Shown here: positions 7,649 through 15,996 of the stretch, piece by piece
Position numbering within the stretch: the first letter of the stretch is position 1
How the letters are laid out: each line of letters opens with the position of its first letter
Position numbers and translations under genes: made by a program
Source of the DNA: an uncultured Eubacterium sp.
GTDB lineage: Bacteria; Bacillota; Clostridia; Lachnospirales; Lachnospiraceae
Reading direction: 5' to 3'
Length of the DNA stretch: 28,516 nt
Assembly (NCBI GenBank): GCA_934316845.1
Contig: CAKRDZ010000037.1
Location: 1-28,516, forward strand
The notes under the pieces: generated by a model
The model's input: only the letters and a program-made list of their open reading frames with translations
The model's database searches: none
Told to the model about the DNA's origin: nothing

Positions 7649-8872
7649 GTGAGATATATAGCAAGAAATCTGGAAAAAGTTGTTTTAGAAGTTACCAAGG
7701 AATATCCGGTTGTGCTGGTGACAGGCCCAAGGCAGGTAGGAAAAACTACGATGCTGCAAAAACTGATGGAAGGCACGGACAGAAATTACGTATCGTTAGA
7801 TGACCTGAATGAGAGAAATCTGGCAAAGACGGATCCGGAAATGTTTTTACAGCTGCATAAGCCGCCGATATTGATCGACGAGGTTCAGTATGCTCCGGAA
7901 TTATTTGTTTATATAAAAATACATGTCGATAAATATCATAATGCGGGGGATTTTTGGCTTGCCGGTTCACAGGTGTTTAAACTGATGAGCGGGATCCAGG
8001 AATCCTTGGCAGGCAGAGTTGCCGTATTATCACTTACCTCGTTGTCTCAGGCAGAAATCTGTGGTGGAGAGATGCAGCCATTTACTCTGGATATAGAAAA
8101 ATTGTCTGTAAGACGGAAAGAAAGAACAGAGGCGGATACCGGTGTGATATTTGACCGGATCTTTCGAGGTTCTATGCCGGCTATCGTCAGTGAAAAAAAC
8201 AGTAACAGCCAGATCTTTTACAGCAGTTACCTGACAACATATATTGAACGGGATGTAAGAGAATTGACAGATGCAATAGATTCTCTTAAATTTCTGCATT
8301 TTATTACAGCGGTTGCCGCAAGATGTGGGCAGATCCTGAATATTGCGGAAATTGCCAGAGATGCAGATATCAATCAGAAACAGGCGAAGAGCTGGCTGGG
8401 TGTATTGGAAACATTGGGACTTATTTTTTATTTGCATCCGTATTCAAATAATATGTTGAAACGACTGGTAAAAACTCCTAAATTGTATTTTTATGATACA
8501 GGGCTGGTGTGTTATCTGACAAAATGGAGCAGCGCGGAGACGTTACAAAGCGGAGCAATGAATGGGGCAATCCTTGAAAATTATGTGGTTGCAGAAATTA
8601 GAAAAACCTATCTTAATTGTGGAAAAGACCCGTATATGTATTATTACCGAGATAAGGACGCAAGAGAAATTGATATTATTTTGGAACATGATGGCGTGCT
8701 CAATCCCATTGAGATTAAAAAATCAGCCAATCCGGGATCAGAACTTATCAAAGTATTTAAATTACTTGATAAATCATCGGCAAAACGGTCAAAAGGAGCT
8801 GTTGTTTGCATGAAACCCGAATTGTCGGCGATTGATAGAGAAAATTATATTGTTCCTGTTTGGATGATATAA
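7649..8872 (+). CDS. AAA_14/DUF4143-family ATP-binding protein
   Basis: A 407-residue protein of the widespread AAA_14 plus DUF4143 ATPase family. Walker A is GPRQVGKTT at residues 26-34 and Walker B is ILIDE at 74-78. The middle segment YIERDVREL and the C-terminal REIDIILEHDG...PIEIKKS are typical of DUF4143; the latter resembles a PDDEXK-like D...ExK pattern. I chose the GTG at 7649 because GAGGTGATC at 7637-7645 is a good ribosome binding site for it; the GTG at 7640 overlaps that site. These ATPases are common orphan genes in anaerobes with no settled function. The EamA transporter gene starts 34 bases after its stop, so co-transcription is possible. Confidence 0.87.
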   Translation: MRYIARNLEKVVLEVTKEYPVVLVTGPRQVGKTTMLQKLMEGTDRNYVSLDDLNERNLAKTDPEMFLQLHKPPILIDEVQYAPELFVYIKIHVDKYHNAGDFWLAGSQVFKLMSGIQESLAGRVAVLSLTSLSQAEICGGEMQPFTLDIEKLSVRRKERTEADTGVIFDRIFRGSMPAIVSEKNSNSQIFYSSYLTTYIERDVRELTDAIDSLKFLHFITAVAARCGQILNIAEIARDADINQKQAKSWLGVLETLGLIFYLHPYSNNMLKRLVKTPKLYFYDTGLVCYLTKWSSAETLQSGAMNGAILENYVVAEIRKTYLNCGKDPYMYYYRDKDAREIDIILEHDGVLNPIEIKKSANPGSELIKVFKLLDKSSAKRSKGAVVCMKPELSAIDRENYIVPVWMI

Positions 8873-8906
8873 TGAGCACATAAGAAAAACAATCGAGGTG
8901 TTAAAA

Positions 8907-9770
8907 ATGTGGATGTTATATGCCGTTGGTTCGTCGTTTTTTGCCGGAATAACGGCAATTTTAGCAAAGTGCGGAATTAAGAAAACGGATTCCGATGTCG
9001 GGACAGCGATCCGGACGATCGTGGTACTTGTCTTTTCCTGGCTGATGGTATTGATTACCGGAACCGGAGGACAGATTACGCAGATCGGCGGAAAGACATT
9101 TCTGTTTCTGATGTTATCTGGACTTGCCACCGGGGCTTCCTGGCTGTGCTATTTTCACGCACTGCAAAAAGGGGATGTCAATAAAGTGGTGCCGATTGAT
9201 AAATCGAGTACGGTGCTGACTATTTTACTGGCGCTTATCTTTCTGCATGAGGGAATGACGGTTGGAAAAGTGATATCCATTGTTTTGATCGGTCTGGGAA
9301 CCATGCTCATGATCACGAAAAAGGAAACGACGGAAACAAAAACGGAGAAAAAGGACTGGTTTATTTATGCGGTTCTTTCCGCGGTATTTGCAAGTTTGAC
9401 GGCAATTCTCGGAAAAATAGGAATTGAAAATATTGATTCCAATCTGGGTACGGCGATCCGTACAACCGTGGTACTTTTGATGGCATGGATGATGGTATTT
9501 GCGGCCGGAAAACGAAAATCAGTAAAACAAATCGAAGGAAAAGAACTGTTGTTTATACTGTTGTCAGGGCTTGCTACCGGTGCTTCGTGGATGTGCTATT
9601 ACCGGGCATTACAGGAAGGACCGGCGAGTGTGGTCGTGCCGATTGATAAACTGAGCATATTGGTAACGATTGCCTTCTCGTGGATCGTATTTCACGAGAA
9701 ACTTACCAAAAAGGCAGCTCTTGGACTATTATGTATCGTGGCAGGCACATTGATTCTTGCGGTGTTATAG
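8907..9770 (+). CDS. EamA/DMT-superfamily membrane transporter
   Basis: A 287-residue integral membrane protein built from two clearly homologous halves. GLATGASWLCYFHALQKG in the first half is matched by GLATGASWMCYYRALQEG in the second, and SDVGTAIRT by SNLGTAIRT. This is the internal duplication of the drug/metabolite transporter (EamA) fold with about ten membrane segments. The ATG at 8907 follows GAGG at 8895-8898; the GTG at 8898 overlaps that site and is rejected. It lies 34 bases after the ATPase and 16 bases before the phosphatase fusion gene. The substrate is unknown. Confidence 0.88.
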   Translation: MWMLYAVGSSFFAGITAILAKCGIKKTDSDVGTAIRTIVVLVFSWLMVLITGTGGQITQIGGKTFLFLMLSGLATGASWLCYFHALQKGDVNKVVPIDKSSTVLTILLALIFLHEGMTVGKVISIVLIGLGTMLMITKKETTETKTEKKDWFIYAVLSAVFASLTAILGKIGIENIDSNLGTAIRTTVVLLMAWMMVFAAGKRKSVKQIEGKELLFILLSGLATGASWMCYYRALQEGPASVVVPIDKLSILVTIAFSWIVFHEKLTKKAALGLLCIVAGTLILAVL

Positions 9771-9786
9771 AAAGGAAGGAAACATT

Positions 9787-10968
9787 ATGGGAAAAATATA
9801 TTTTGTTCGTCATGGAGAGAGTGAGTGGAATGTTACCGATCAGATTTGCGGTCAGACCGATGTGCCGTTGACGGAAAAAGGACATAAGCAGGCGGAGGAA
9901 ACCGGAAAAAATATTGTGGAGAGCGGGATTTCTGCGGATCTTATCCTGTGTTCGCCCCTTTTGCGCGCAAAACAGACGGCACAGCATATCGCGGAAATGA
10001 CCGGAATCCCATTGCAGGTCGAACCGAGGTTAGTGGAGCAGAACTTTGGTGTGTGGGAAGGGGCTTCTCCACGAAATTCCAAAGAGTTTCATGAGGCAAA
10101 AAAGGAATTTTTAACGCGCTACGGAAAGGGCGAATCGATGTTTCAGCTGGCGCAGCGCATTTACAATCTGCTCGATGAATTAAAGGCAAAAGATAAAAAT
10201 TATATTCTGGTTGCGCACAACGGCATATCGCGTGTGATCCGTTCGTATTTTGGAGATATGACAAACGAAGAATATGCGGCCTATGGCGTAAAGAACTGCA
10301 GCGTGACGATGTTTGATTTTTCGTATGATGCGGTTGTGTTTGATATGGATGGCGTGATCTTTGATTCGGAGCGTGCGACGATCGACTGCTGGCTGGAACT
10401 TGCTGAAAAATATAACATTGAAAATATTGAAGAGTCCCTTCTTGCGTGCACCGGCACAACAAAAGTGCGCACGAAAGAAATTATGCAGGAGGCGTATGGG
10501 GAAGATTTCCCATATGATATGTATGCCAAAGAGGCATCGGCAATGTATCATGAAAAATACGACGGCGGAAGACTTCCGATGAAACAAGGGGTCGTAGAGC
10601 TGCTTACGTATTTAAAAGACAAAGGAAAGAAAATTGCTTTGGCGTCCTCTACAAGAAAAGAGACGGTGATGAGTCAGTTAAGGGATGCGAAGATCCTTCC
10701 CTATTTTGATGTTGTGATCTGTGGTGATATGGTAGAGCGAAGCAAACCGGCACCGGATATTTTTCTGAAAGCCTGTGAAGAACTGGGCGTAAAGCCGGAG
10801 CGTGCTTTTGGTATCGAAGATTCTTACAATGGCATCCGTGCGTCGCAAAGTGGCGGACTCCGTACCATCATGGTGCCGGATCTTCTTCCGGCCAATGAGG
10901 AAATGCGGGAACGTTCGGAAGTGGTGCTTACTACACTTCTGGATGTAATAAATTATCTGGAGGCATAA
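9787..10968 (+). CDS. Histidine phosphatase-HAD hydrolase fusion protein
   Basis: A 393-residue two-enzyme fusion. Residues 1 to about 174 are a histidine phosphatase (phosphoglycerate mutase-like) domain: RHGESEWN near the start, then CSPLLRAKQTA, EQNFGVWEG and VAHNGISRVI. From about residue 178 a beta-phosphoglucomutase-type HAD domain begins with almost no linker: VVFDMDGVIFDSE (nucleophile Asp and acid Asp), ASST (motif II), RSKPAPDIF (motif III Lys) and GIEDSYNG (motif IV). All catalytic motifs of both domains are present and the frame is continuous. The ATG at 9787 follows AAAGGAAGGA; a slightly earlier ATG at 9757 overlaps the EamA gene. The two phosphatases may act on successive or related sugar phosphates, which is an inference. 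Confidence 0.88.
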   Translation: MGKIYFVRHGESEWNVTDQICGQTDVPLTEKGHKQAEETGKNIVESGISADLILCSPLLRAKQTAQHIAEMTGIPLQVEPRLVEQNFGVWEGASPRNSKEFHEAKKEFLTRYGKGESMFQLAQRIYNLLDELKAKDKNYILVAHNGISRVIRSYFGDMTNEEYAAYGVKNCSVTMFDFSYDAVVFDMDGVIFDSERATIDCWLELAEKYNIENIEESLLACTGTTKVRTKEIMQEAYGEDFPYDMYAKEASAMYHEKYDGGRLPMKQGVVELLTYLKDKGKKIALASSTRKETVMSQLRDAKILPYFDVVICGDMVERSKPAPDIFLKACEELGVKPERAFGIEDSYNGIRASQSGGLRTIMVPDLLPANEEMRERSEVVLTTLLDVINYLEA

Positions 10969-10969
10969 A

Positions 10970-11398
10970 ATGGATTTACATAAAGGTTACAACCACACGG
11001 TTCAATATTATGAAACGGACAAAATGGGAATTACCCATCATTCCAATTACATCCGCTGGATGGAGGAAGCGCGGGTGGATTTTCTGAAACAGATTGGCTG
11101 GGATTATGACAAACTGGAGGAAATCGGGGTGATCTCGCCGGTGACGGAAGTCAGCTGTAAGTATAAAAATACGACCACATTTGCCGATGAAATATGCATT
11201 GTTGTCTCGGTGGAAGAGTGCAAAGGAGTCCGGTTAAAACTTTTGTATGAGATGGAAAAGGCAGATGGCACCTGCGTGTGTGTGGCACATTCCGAACACT
11301 GCTTTGTGGATACAGAGGGGCGTCCGATCAATCTGAAAAAGAAATATCCGGAGTTTTATGAGGCAATTATCAGCCGCAAACAACAGTTGCCGTCGTAA
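10970..11398 (+). CDS. Acyl-CoA thioesterase (hotdog fold, 4HBT/YbgC-like)
   Basis: A 142-residue single-domain hotdog-fold thioesterase. YYETDKMGITHHSNYIRWMEE at residues 13-33 is the 4HBT signature, with D17 as the likely catalytic aspartate. It starts one base after the stop of the phosphatase fusion, with TCTGGAGG just upstream, so translation is probably coupled to that gene. It would hydrolyse short or medium acyl-CoA thioesters in the cytoplasm; the natural substrate is unknown. It appears to be the last gene of the unit starting at the EamA transporter or ATPase. Confidence 0.87.
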   Translation: MDLHKGYNHTVQYYETDKMGITHHSNYIRWMEEARVDFLKQIGWDYDKLEEIGVISPVTEVSCKYKNTTTFADEICIVVSVEECKGVRLKLLYEMEKADGTCVCVAHSEHCFVDTEGRPINLKKKYPEFYEAIISRKQQLPS

Positions 11399-11415
11399 AG
11401 CTGTTGTGCTATACT
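11387..11415 (+). promoter_or_regulatory. Promoter at the end of the thioesterase gene, for the GNAT leader
   Basis: TTGCCG (11387-11392) overlaps the last codons of the thioesterase and is followed after 17 bases by TATACT (11410-11415). The predicted transcript would start near 11422, about 250 bases before the GNAT start codon. Confidence 0.55.
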
Positions 11416-11421
11416 TAATAA

Positions 11422-11670
11422 GTAAGGGGACATTTTGTTCTCTTATTATAAAAAATGCGGATAACCGCACATTATATTATTAAAGGAGATATTGCTGTTT
11501 GAAGAAGAACAACACCTTGGAGATTGTGGGCTGACCGGGAGGTTTGCGCTGACACGATCTCACACAGACCTCCCGCCGGAAAGGCAATTGTAGTTGACAA
11601 TTTTCAGGAGGCAGGCGACGTCCGACGGACGCCGGCTTTAAGCCGACAAAAGTAGAACGGAGAATAAATA
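11422..11670 (+). promoter_or_regulatory. Hairpin-rich leader upstream of the GNAT gene, with a possible short leader ORF
   Basis: About 250 bases without a long gene but full of potential structure. Hairpins are: TGCGG/CCGCA (11456-11469); a 10-bp stem 11537-11546 with 11565-11574 (one G-U pair); AATTGT/ACAATT (11586-11602); GGCG-GTCC with GGACGCC (11614-11633, AC bulge); and CGGCT/AGCCG (11633-11645). AAAGGAGAT at 11482-11490 can serve a TTG at 11492 giving a 33-residue ORF to 11593, or a TTG at 11499 giving an 11-residue one. The 10-bp stem lies inside the longer ORF. There is no obvious regulatory amino-acid run and no riboswitch class that I recognise. Confidence 0.45.
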
Positions 11671-12297
11671 ATGAATAAAAACAACTTAAACATTCGTTTG
11701 GAAAACGAAACGGAATATCGCGAAGTAGAAAACCTGGTAAGAGAGTCATTCTGGAATGTATATCGTCCGGGATGCCGGGAGCATTTTGTATTGCATGAAT
11801 TGAGAAAAGATCCGGATTTTGTGCCGGAACTTGATCTGGTACTGGAAAAAGATGGAAAAATCATTGGCCAGAATATGTTTATGCGTGCTGTGATCCAGTC
11901 TGATGATGGCAGAGAAATTCCGATTATGACAATGGGACCGATCGGTATCCTCCCAGAGTTTAAGAGGATGGGATATGGAAAATATTTACTTGATCATTCT
12001 CTTGAAAGGGCAGCAGAACTTGGATGCGGAGCACTTTGCTTTGAAGGAAACATAGACTTTTACGGAAAAAGCGGTTTCCGGCCGGCAAGTGAGTTTGGAA
12101 TACGCTATCATGGACTGCCGGAGGGAGAAGATGCTTCTTTCTTTTTATGCAGGGAGCTGATTCCGGGATATCTCGACGGTATTACCGGAGAATACACATC
12201 GCCGAAAGGATATTTCGTCGATGAGAAAGCGGCCGGGGAGTTTGATAAAATGTTTCCACCCAAGGAAAAATTAAAACTTCCGGGACAGTTATTCTAG
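11671..12297 (+). CDS. GNAT-family N-acetyltransferase
   Basis: A 208-residue acetyltransferase of the GNAT fold. The acetyl-CoA binding P-loop is visible as LPEFKRMGYGKYLL (consensus R/Q-x-x-G-x-G/A), preceded by the beta4 strand IMTMGPIGI and followed by CFEGNIDFYGKSGF, which resembles YhbS-type acetyltransferases. The ATG at 11671 has GGAG at 11659-11662. It sits alone behind a long structured leader and is followed by a strong terminator, so it is probably monocistronic. The acetyl acceptor is unknown. Confidence 0.85.
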   Translation: MNKNNLNIRLENETEYREVENLVRESFWNVYRPGCREHFVLHELRKDPDFVPELDLVLEKDGKIIGQNMFMRAVIQSDDGREIPIMTMGPIGILPEFKRMGYGKYLLDHSLERAAELGCGALCFEGNIDFYGKSGFRPASEFGIRYHGLPEGEDASFFLCRELIPGYLDGITGEYTSPKGYFVDEKAAGEFDKMFPPKEKLKLPGQLF

Positions 12298-12299
12298 GC

Positions 12300-12322
12300 A
12301 TTGCGGTAAGTATTGCGGTAAG
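12300..12322 (+). repeat. Short tandem direct repeat after the GNAT gene
   Basis: The 11-base sequence ATTGCGGTAAG occurs at 12300-12310 and again at 12312-12322, directly after the GNAT stop codon. A small CCCGC/GCGGG hairpin follows at 12329-12340. It probably arose by slippage; I see no specific function. Confidence 0.6.
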
Positions 12323-12341
12323 GAGGGACCCGCTTGCGGGA

Positions 12342-12373
12342 GGGATGGACGGATTTCCGCCCATCCCTTTTTT
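12342..12373 (+). terminator. Intrinsic terminator of the GNAT gene
   Basis: GGGATGG (12342-12348) pairs with CCATCCC (12361-12367), with an inner CGG/CCG extension across one A-C mismatch and an ATTT loop. Six T residues follow (12368-12373). Confidence 0.9.
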
Positions 12374-12409
12374 CAATTTATGAATCAGATAGAGAAAGAG
12401 GGGATTTTA

Positions 12410-13543
12410 TTGTACTATAGTATACAAGACACGATGTATCTAATCCTTTTTTGGATTGTTATAGGAGTAATTCCGGGAGTGCTTACCATCTGGAACATTT
12501 ACAATTTCTTTGCAAAAAAGCCAAAATATAAGAGAATTATTGCATGGCTGACAATCTGGATCGGTGGCTTTTTGTATTACTTTTTATACGAAGCCGGTTT
12601 TCAGCCGTCAGGGGACTGGAAGGAAGCCGTTTATGTCTATGAAACACATTATAGTATCTCGTCGCAATATGGCTGGACGGTAGCAGTTCCGGTTATATTG
12701 GGACTCATTGCACTACTCATTTTGTATAGTGTGCAGGCAGACCGGCAGCCACCGCTTTTTGCCGCGTTTTTAATTGCTTTTGTAGTGATATTTAATGTTA
12801 TTTCTATTGTTTTTGCAATTCAGATCGGAAACCAGATGAAGAGTCACAGCGACGGATTTGTCAATATGTTTTTATATCTGTATCAATTCAACCTCTTTGT
12901 GCTTTCTGTTTCGGCGGTCAAAAATCATATGAAGGAGCAGATAAACCTTTATCAGGCGAGACGAAAAAATGCGGAGAGTACAAAAATGGCATGGCTGTAC
13001 TGCAGGATAAGATGCTTTGAACGGTATCCTGTGCTTGTATTTGCCTGTTTGTTTTTTATCATTGCCGTATTTGAAATCTTGTTTATCCTGGCCGGACAGG
13101 GGGCAGATGCGCCGGTCAAAGCCTTTACGGACACAGCGGACTGGACATTTTCGCAGCAGACGCCGCCTCCTCCGATGGAGTCGAGCGGGCATTATCTGTG
13201 TACGGTGGCAGCAGGCGGTCATAAAAAGATCGTGAAGCCGCTCCGGTATGGGACAAGAAGGGGACAGACGATCGTGGTAAACCGTCAATTGTGTATTGCC
13301 AATGCGTTTGAAGAATGGATACAGGAAAAAATTCCCAAAATTCACAAGGCGGTAAGAAATTTTTATGACCGGTATGGATATCCGGTTTCCAGACATATTA
13401 CAACGCCATTGCGGGCAGATGCGGTATATTTTTTGATGAAACCGCTGGAATGGGTGTTTGTAGTATTTTTGTATTTCGTTGACACACAGCCGGAGGAACG
13501 CATACGCAGACAGTATGTGCTGAAAAATCATATAAAGAATTGA
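12410..13543 (+). CDS. Polytopic membrane protein, DUF6688-like
   Basis: A membrane protein of 377 residues from the TTG at 12410. That start is preferred because AGAGGGGA at 12397-12404 is correctly spaced for it; the in-frame ATG at 12380 has no ribosome binding site and lies just after a terminator. About six membrane segments fill the first 230 residues. The C-terminal part is soluble and carries conserved-looking text: HYLCTVAAGGHKKIVKPLRY, then VVNRQLCIANAFEEWIQE and YDRYGYPVSRHI. This resembles the DUF6688 family, which I recall with moderate certainty; no biochemical function is known to me. It stands between a terminator and the chemoreceptor promoter, so it is probably expressed on its own. 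Confidence 0.75.
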   Translation: MYYSIQDTMYLILFWIVIGVIPGVLTIWNIYNFFAKKPKYKRIIAWLTIWIGGFLYYFLYEAGFQPSGDWKEAVYVYETHYSISSQYGWTVAVPVILGLIALLILYSVQADRQPPLFAAFLIAFVVIFNVISIVFAIQIGNQMKSHSDGFVNMFLYLYQFNLFVLSVSAVKNHMKEQINLYQARRKNAESTKMAWLYCRIRCFERYPVLVFACLFFIIAVFEILFILAGQGADAPVKAFTDTADWTFSQQTPPPPMESSGHYLCTVAAGGHKKIVKPLRYGTRRGQTIVVNRQLCIANAFEEWIQEKIPKIHKAVRNFYDRYGYPVSRHITTPLRADAVYFLMKPLEWVFVVFLYFVDTQPEERIRRQYVLKNHIKN

Positions 13544-13569
13544 CACAATCTGCTAAAGATTAATACTAT
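13540..13569 (+). promoter_or_regulatory. Promoter of the chemoreceptor gene
   Basis: TTGACA (13540-13545) overlaps the stop codon of the upstream gene; TACTAT (13564-13569) follows after 18 bases. The predicted start near 13576 leaves a leader of about 70 bases before the ATG at 13645. Confidence 0.6.
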
Positions 13570-13644
13570 TTCTTTTGCGTAAAAATGTTTACAATACAAG
13601 GGAAGAACGAAATGATGCTTTTTATGCGAGAAGGAGAGATACGT

Positions 13645-15168
13645 ATGGAGAAAAGAGCAGGTGTGTTAATACAAAATGAAAAAGAAGCAAATAAGGCGGC
13701 AGCGAAAGTTATGCGGATAACGTTTTTCATATTTACGCTGATTTACCTATTAAATGTGGCGGGCATTTTTGTCGTAGATATGAAAGTCATGACCGTTGCC
13801 TATGTTGCCGGATCCTTGTTTTTGTGGCTGCCTACAATTGTAGTCTGTGCATTGAAAAAACAAAACAGCTATGTGAAATATATGCTTATTGGGTGTTCTG
13901 TGTTGTTTGTTACGATTGCAACGGCGACACTGAGTTATCATGTGGTGATCATATATATTTATGCCATTGCGATTTCCAGTTTGTATTTTTCGAAAAAAAT
14001 AAATATCATCACAACGATCGTATCGGTTGTGGGAGTTTCTGCGGCACAGGTGGTATGTTTTGTATTTGAAATACTTCCCGATAAGAATTTTACCAATATG
14101 TTTAAACTGTTTTTGTACGGAATCGCACCAAGAGCAATGACTTTGATCGCGGTTGCGGCAATCTTTACCATGCTGTGCAGGCGGACTGCGGCACTGCTTT
14201 CCAATGTAATGAATGCAGAGCAGCAGGAACAGATGATCCGTGAGATGAAGGAATTACAGCAAAAATCGCAGCAGACATCCGAAGAACTGAGGAAAATGGT
14301 GCAGGAATTGTCTACGATTACCAAAAGCTCGATGGAGGCCAATGGGCAGATCGCGGAGGAGACGAGTGGTGTGCTGGAAAGTTTTAGTCAGAATACCAGT
14401 GAAATTACGGAAGTCAATGAGAGAACGCAGGATATCAACGGCAGTCTGGAAAAACTGGGTGAGATGAATGGCAGGGTTTCTGAACTGGCACAGCAGAATA
14501 ACAGCCGTACCAAAGAAAACCAGAAAAAAATGGACGATGCGACGGCAAGTATGGAGCAGATCCATGTAAGTACGAGTGAGTGTAAAGAGATAATCTGGAA
14601 GCTTGGTGAGGAGTCCAAAGAGATTCTTAGCATCATTCAGGTAATCACCGGAATTTCCAATCAGACCAATATCCTGGCATTGAATGCGGCGATTGAGGCA
14701 GCAAGAGCCGGCGAACATGGAAAAGGTTTTGCTGTGGTAGCCGGGGAGATTCAGAGCCTGGCAGAGCAGACAAAGACGGCGGTGGAAAATATTGGAAAGA
14801 TCGTCACAGAAACGGTTCACCACACGGAAGAGGCAGTAGGGGTAATGGAGCAAAGTGTAACGCTTACCGAAAGAGGGATGGAAAGCATCCGCGAAGTTGG
14901 TAATTCGACGGCGGTAATTACCTCTTCCAACAATCAGATGTCAGAACAGATCTTAGAGATGGATAAAACCGTTGAAGTGATCCGCAGGCAGAGTGCAGAG
15001 GTGGCAAACGGCATGAACCAGGTGAATGAAAGCACCAAAAATAACTACGGAGCCATTGAACATGTGGCGGCCGCGACACAGGAAAACTGTGCCGGCGTGG
15101 AAGCCATTGAAGAGATGGTAGTGAGGATTAAGACAATCGCGGACAAAGCCAGTCACTCCCGTTTTTGA
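13645..15168 (+). CDS. Methyl-accepting chemotaxis protein with membrane-embedded sensor region
   Basis: A 507-residue chemoreceptor. The first ~190 residues contain about six hydrophobic membrane segments with only short connecting loops, so there is no extracellular ligand-binding domain and no clear HAMP. A long coiled coil follows. The signalling hairpin tip is clear: ISNQTNILALNAAIEAARAG followed by EHGKGFAVVAGEIQSLAEQT. The ATG at 13645 is chosen for its AAGGAG at 13631-13636; an in-frame ATG at 13585 lacks one. Such membrane-embedded receptors may sense membrane, redox or energy state, which is an inference. No che or flagellar genes are in the window. The last 16 bases overlap the convergent phospholipase C-like gene. 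Confidence 0.92.
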   Translation: MEKRAGVLIQNEKEANKAAAKVMRITFFIFTLIYLLNVAGIFVVDMKVMTVAYVAGSLFLWLPTIVVCALKKQNSYVKYMLIGCSVLFVTIATATLSYHVVIIYIYAIAISSLYFSKKINIITTIVSVVGVSAAQVVCFVFEILPDKNFTNMFKLFLYGIAPRAMTLIAVAAIFTMLCRRTAALLSNVMNAEQQEQMIREMKELQQKSQQTSEELRKMVQELSTITKSSMEANGQIAEETSGVLESFSQNTSEITEVNERTQDINGSLEKLGEMNGRVSELAQQNNSRTKENQKKMDDATASMEQIHVSTSECKEIIWKLGEESKEILSIIQVITGISNQTNILALNAAIEAARAGEHGKGFAVVAGEIQSLAEQTKTAVENIGKIVTETVHHTEEAVGVMEQSVTLTERGMESIREVGNSTAVITSSNNQMSEQILEMDKTVEVIRRQSAEVANGMNQVNESTKNNYGAIEHVAAATQENCAGVEAIEEMVVRIKTIADKASHSRF

Positions 15169-15959
15169 AAGGTCGTTTGAAACCGTGGATTTAATGGTTT
15201 CCCGTCAAGAAAAGTTTTGTCAAAATCAATGATAATGTCTCTGCAGGGAGCAAGTGTGCCCTGGTAAATTTTGGAAAGAACCGGATTTGTCTCTCTGGCA
15301 GAGGCTTTTGGAATGAGATCCATCATATGTCCTTCGAGTTTGCGATAGTGCAGGGAGAGGAGCATAAGGGAGCGCAGGAGCAGACGGCGTAACGTCTTGC
15401 CGGTTGTTACAAGCCATTTGTAAAACGCCATAGACTGTAACGATTTTTTGACGTCGCGTGGTGTCAGGTCAAAATGGCGGTAAACTCCATAGACAGCCTG
15501 AAGCGTCTGCTTATCCCAGCGGATGTGGCGCCAGAGAGGGTATAAAAATGGCTGGATGCCATCTTTTTTTATCAGATAGCGGTCAAATTCCATTTCCATG
15601 ACAAGGTGGTTAAAGCCTTTTTCTTTTGCCTTTTCATTGACGTACGTATGTGCTTCGCTGTCAAGCATAAAATGACAGATAAATCCAAGGAGATAGGCAT
15701 ACTCCGGGCAATGACGTCCTTTTTTTCGGATGGAGGAACGAACGGTTTCCAGAAAAGGAAGAAAGGGCTGTTTATGCTGGGCATGTCCCAATGTATTGAC
15801 GCGGCAGGGAAGAAACGGACGGTAGAAGAACAAAAAGTCCGGTCCCTGCAGTCCCGCTTTGTAGGCGGAAGGATATTCCTGTATGATCTGACGTATTTCT
15901 TTTGGAAGTTCTTTGCAGACCTCTTTTCCAAAACGGTTATGTGCATAAAATGAAGGCAT
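15153..15959 (-). CDS. Zinc-dependent phospholipase C-like protein
   Basis: A 268-residue protein matching the zinc-dependent phospholipase C/S1-P1 nuclease-like family (Zn_dep_PLPC). It begins PSFYAHNRFGKEV, then AGLQGPDFLFFYRP, GHAQHKQPF, LGFICHFMLDSEAHTYV and EMEFDRYL, which supply the His/Asp/Glu metal ligands (H7, the GHAQH histidines, H and D of CHFMLDSEAH, and the E/D of EMEFD). There is no signal peptide, unlike true secreted clostridial phospholipases, so a cytoplasmic phosphoesterase role is more likely. The ATG at 15959 has AAAGGAG just upstream on the minus strand (about 15966-15972). It converges with the chemoreceptor gene and shares a divergent promoter region with pgeF. Confidence 0.85.
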   Translation of the reverse strand: MPSFYAHNRFGKEVCKELPKEIRQIIQEYPSAYKAGLQGPDFLFFYRPFLPCRVNTLGHAQHKQPFLPFLETVRSSIRKKGRHCPEYAYLLGFICHFMLDSEAHTYVNEKAKEKGFNHLVMEMEFDRYLIKKDGIQPFLYPLWRHIRWDKQTLQAVYGVYRHFDLTPRDVKKSLQSMAFYKWLVTTGKTLRRLLLRSLMLLSLHYRKLEGHMMDLIPKASARETNPVLSKIYQGTLAPCRDIIIDFDKTFLDGKPLNPRFQTTFQKRE

Positions 15960-15996
15960 GATAAAACTCCTTTCAAATTTACTCTGTCTTTTTTTA

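Noticed and set aside
11594..11622. TTGACA at 11594-11599 as a -35 for the GNAT gene.
   Set aside because: It is part of a small hairpin, and no -10-like sequence is found 16-18 bases downstream.
12872..13546. A 224-residue minus-strand frame over the DUF6688-like gene.
   Set aside because: The plus strand carries the coherent membrane protein with matching start and conserved-looking motifs; the antisense frame is Arg/Cys/His-rich shadow sequence.
15606..15953. A 115-residue plus-strand frame inside the phospholipase C-like gene.
   Set aside because: It is antisense to a well-supported gene and shows no domain or ribosome binding site.
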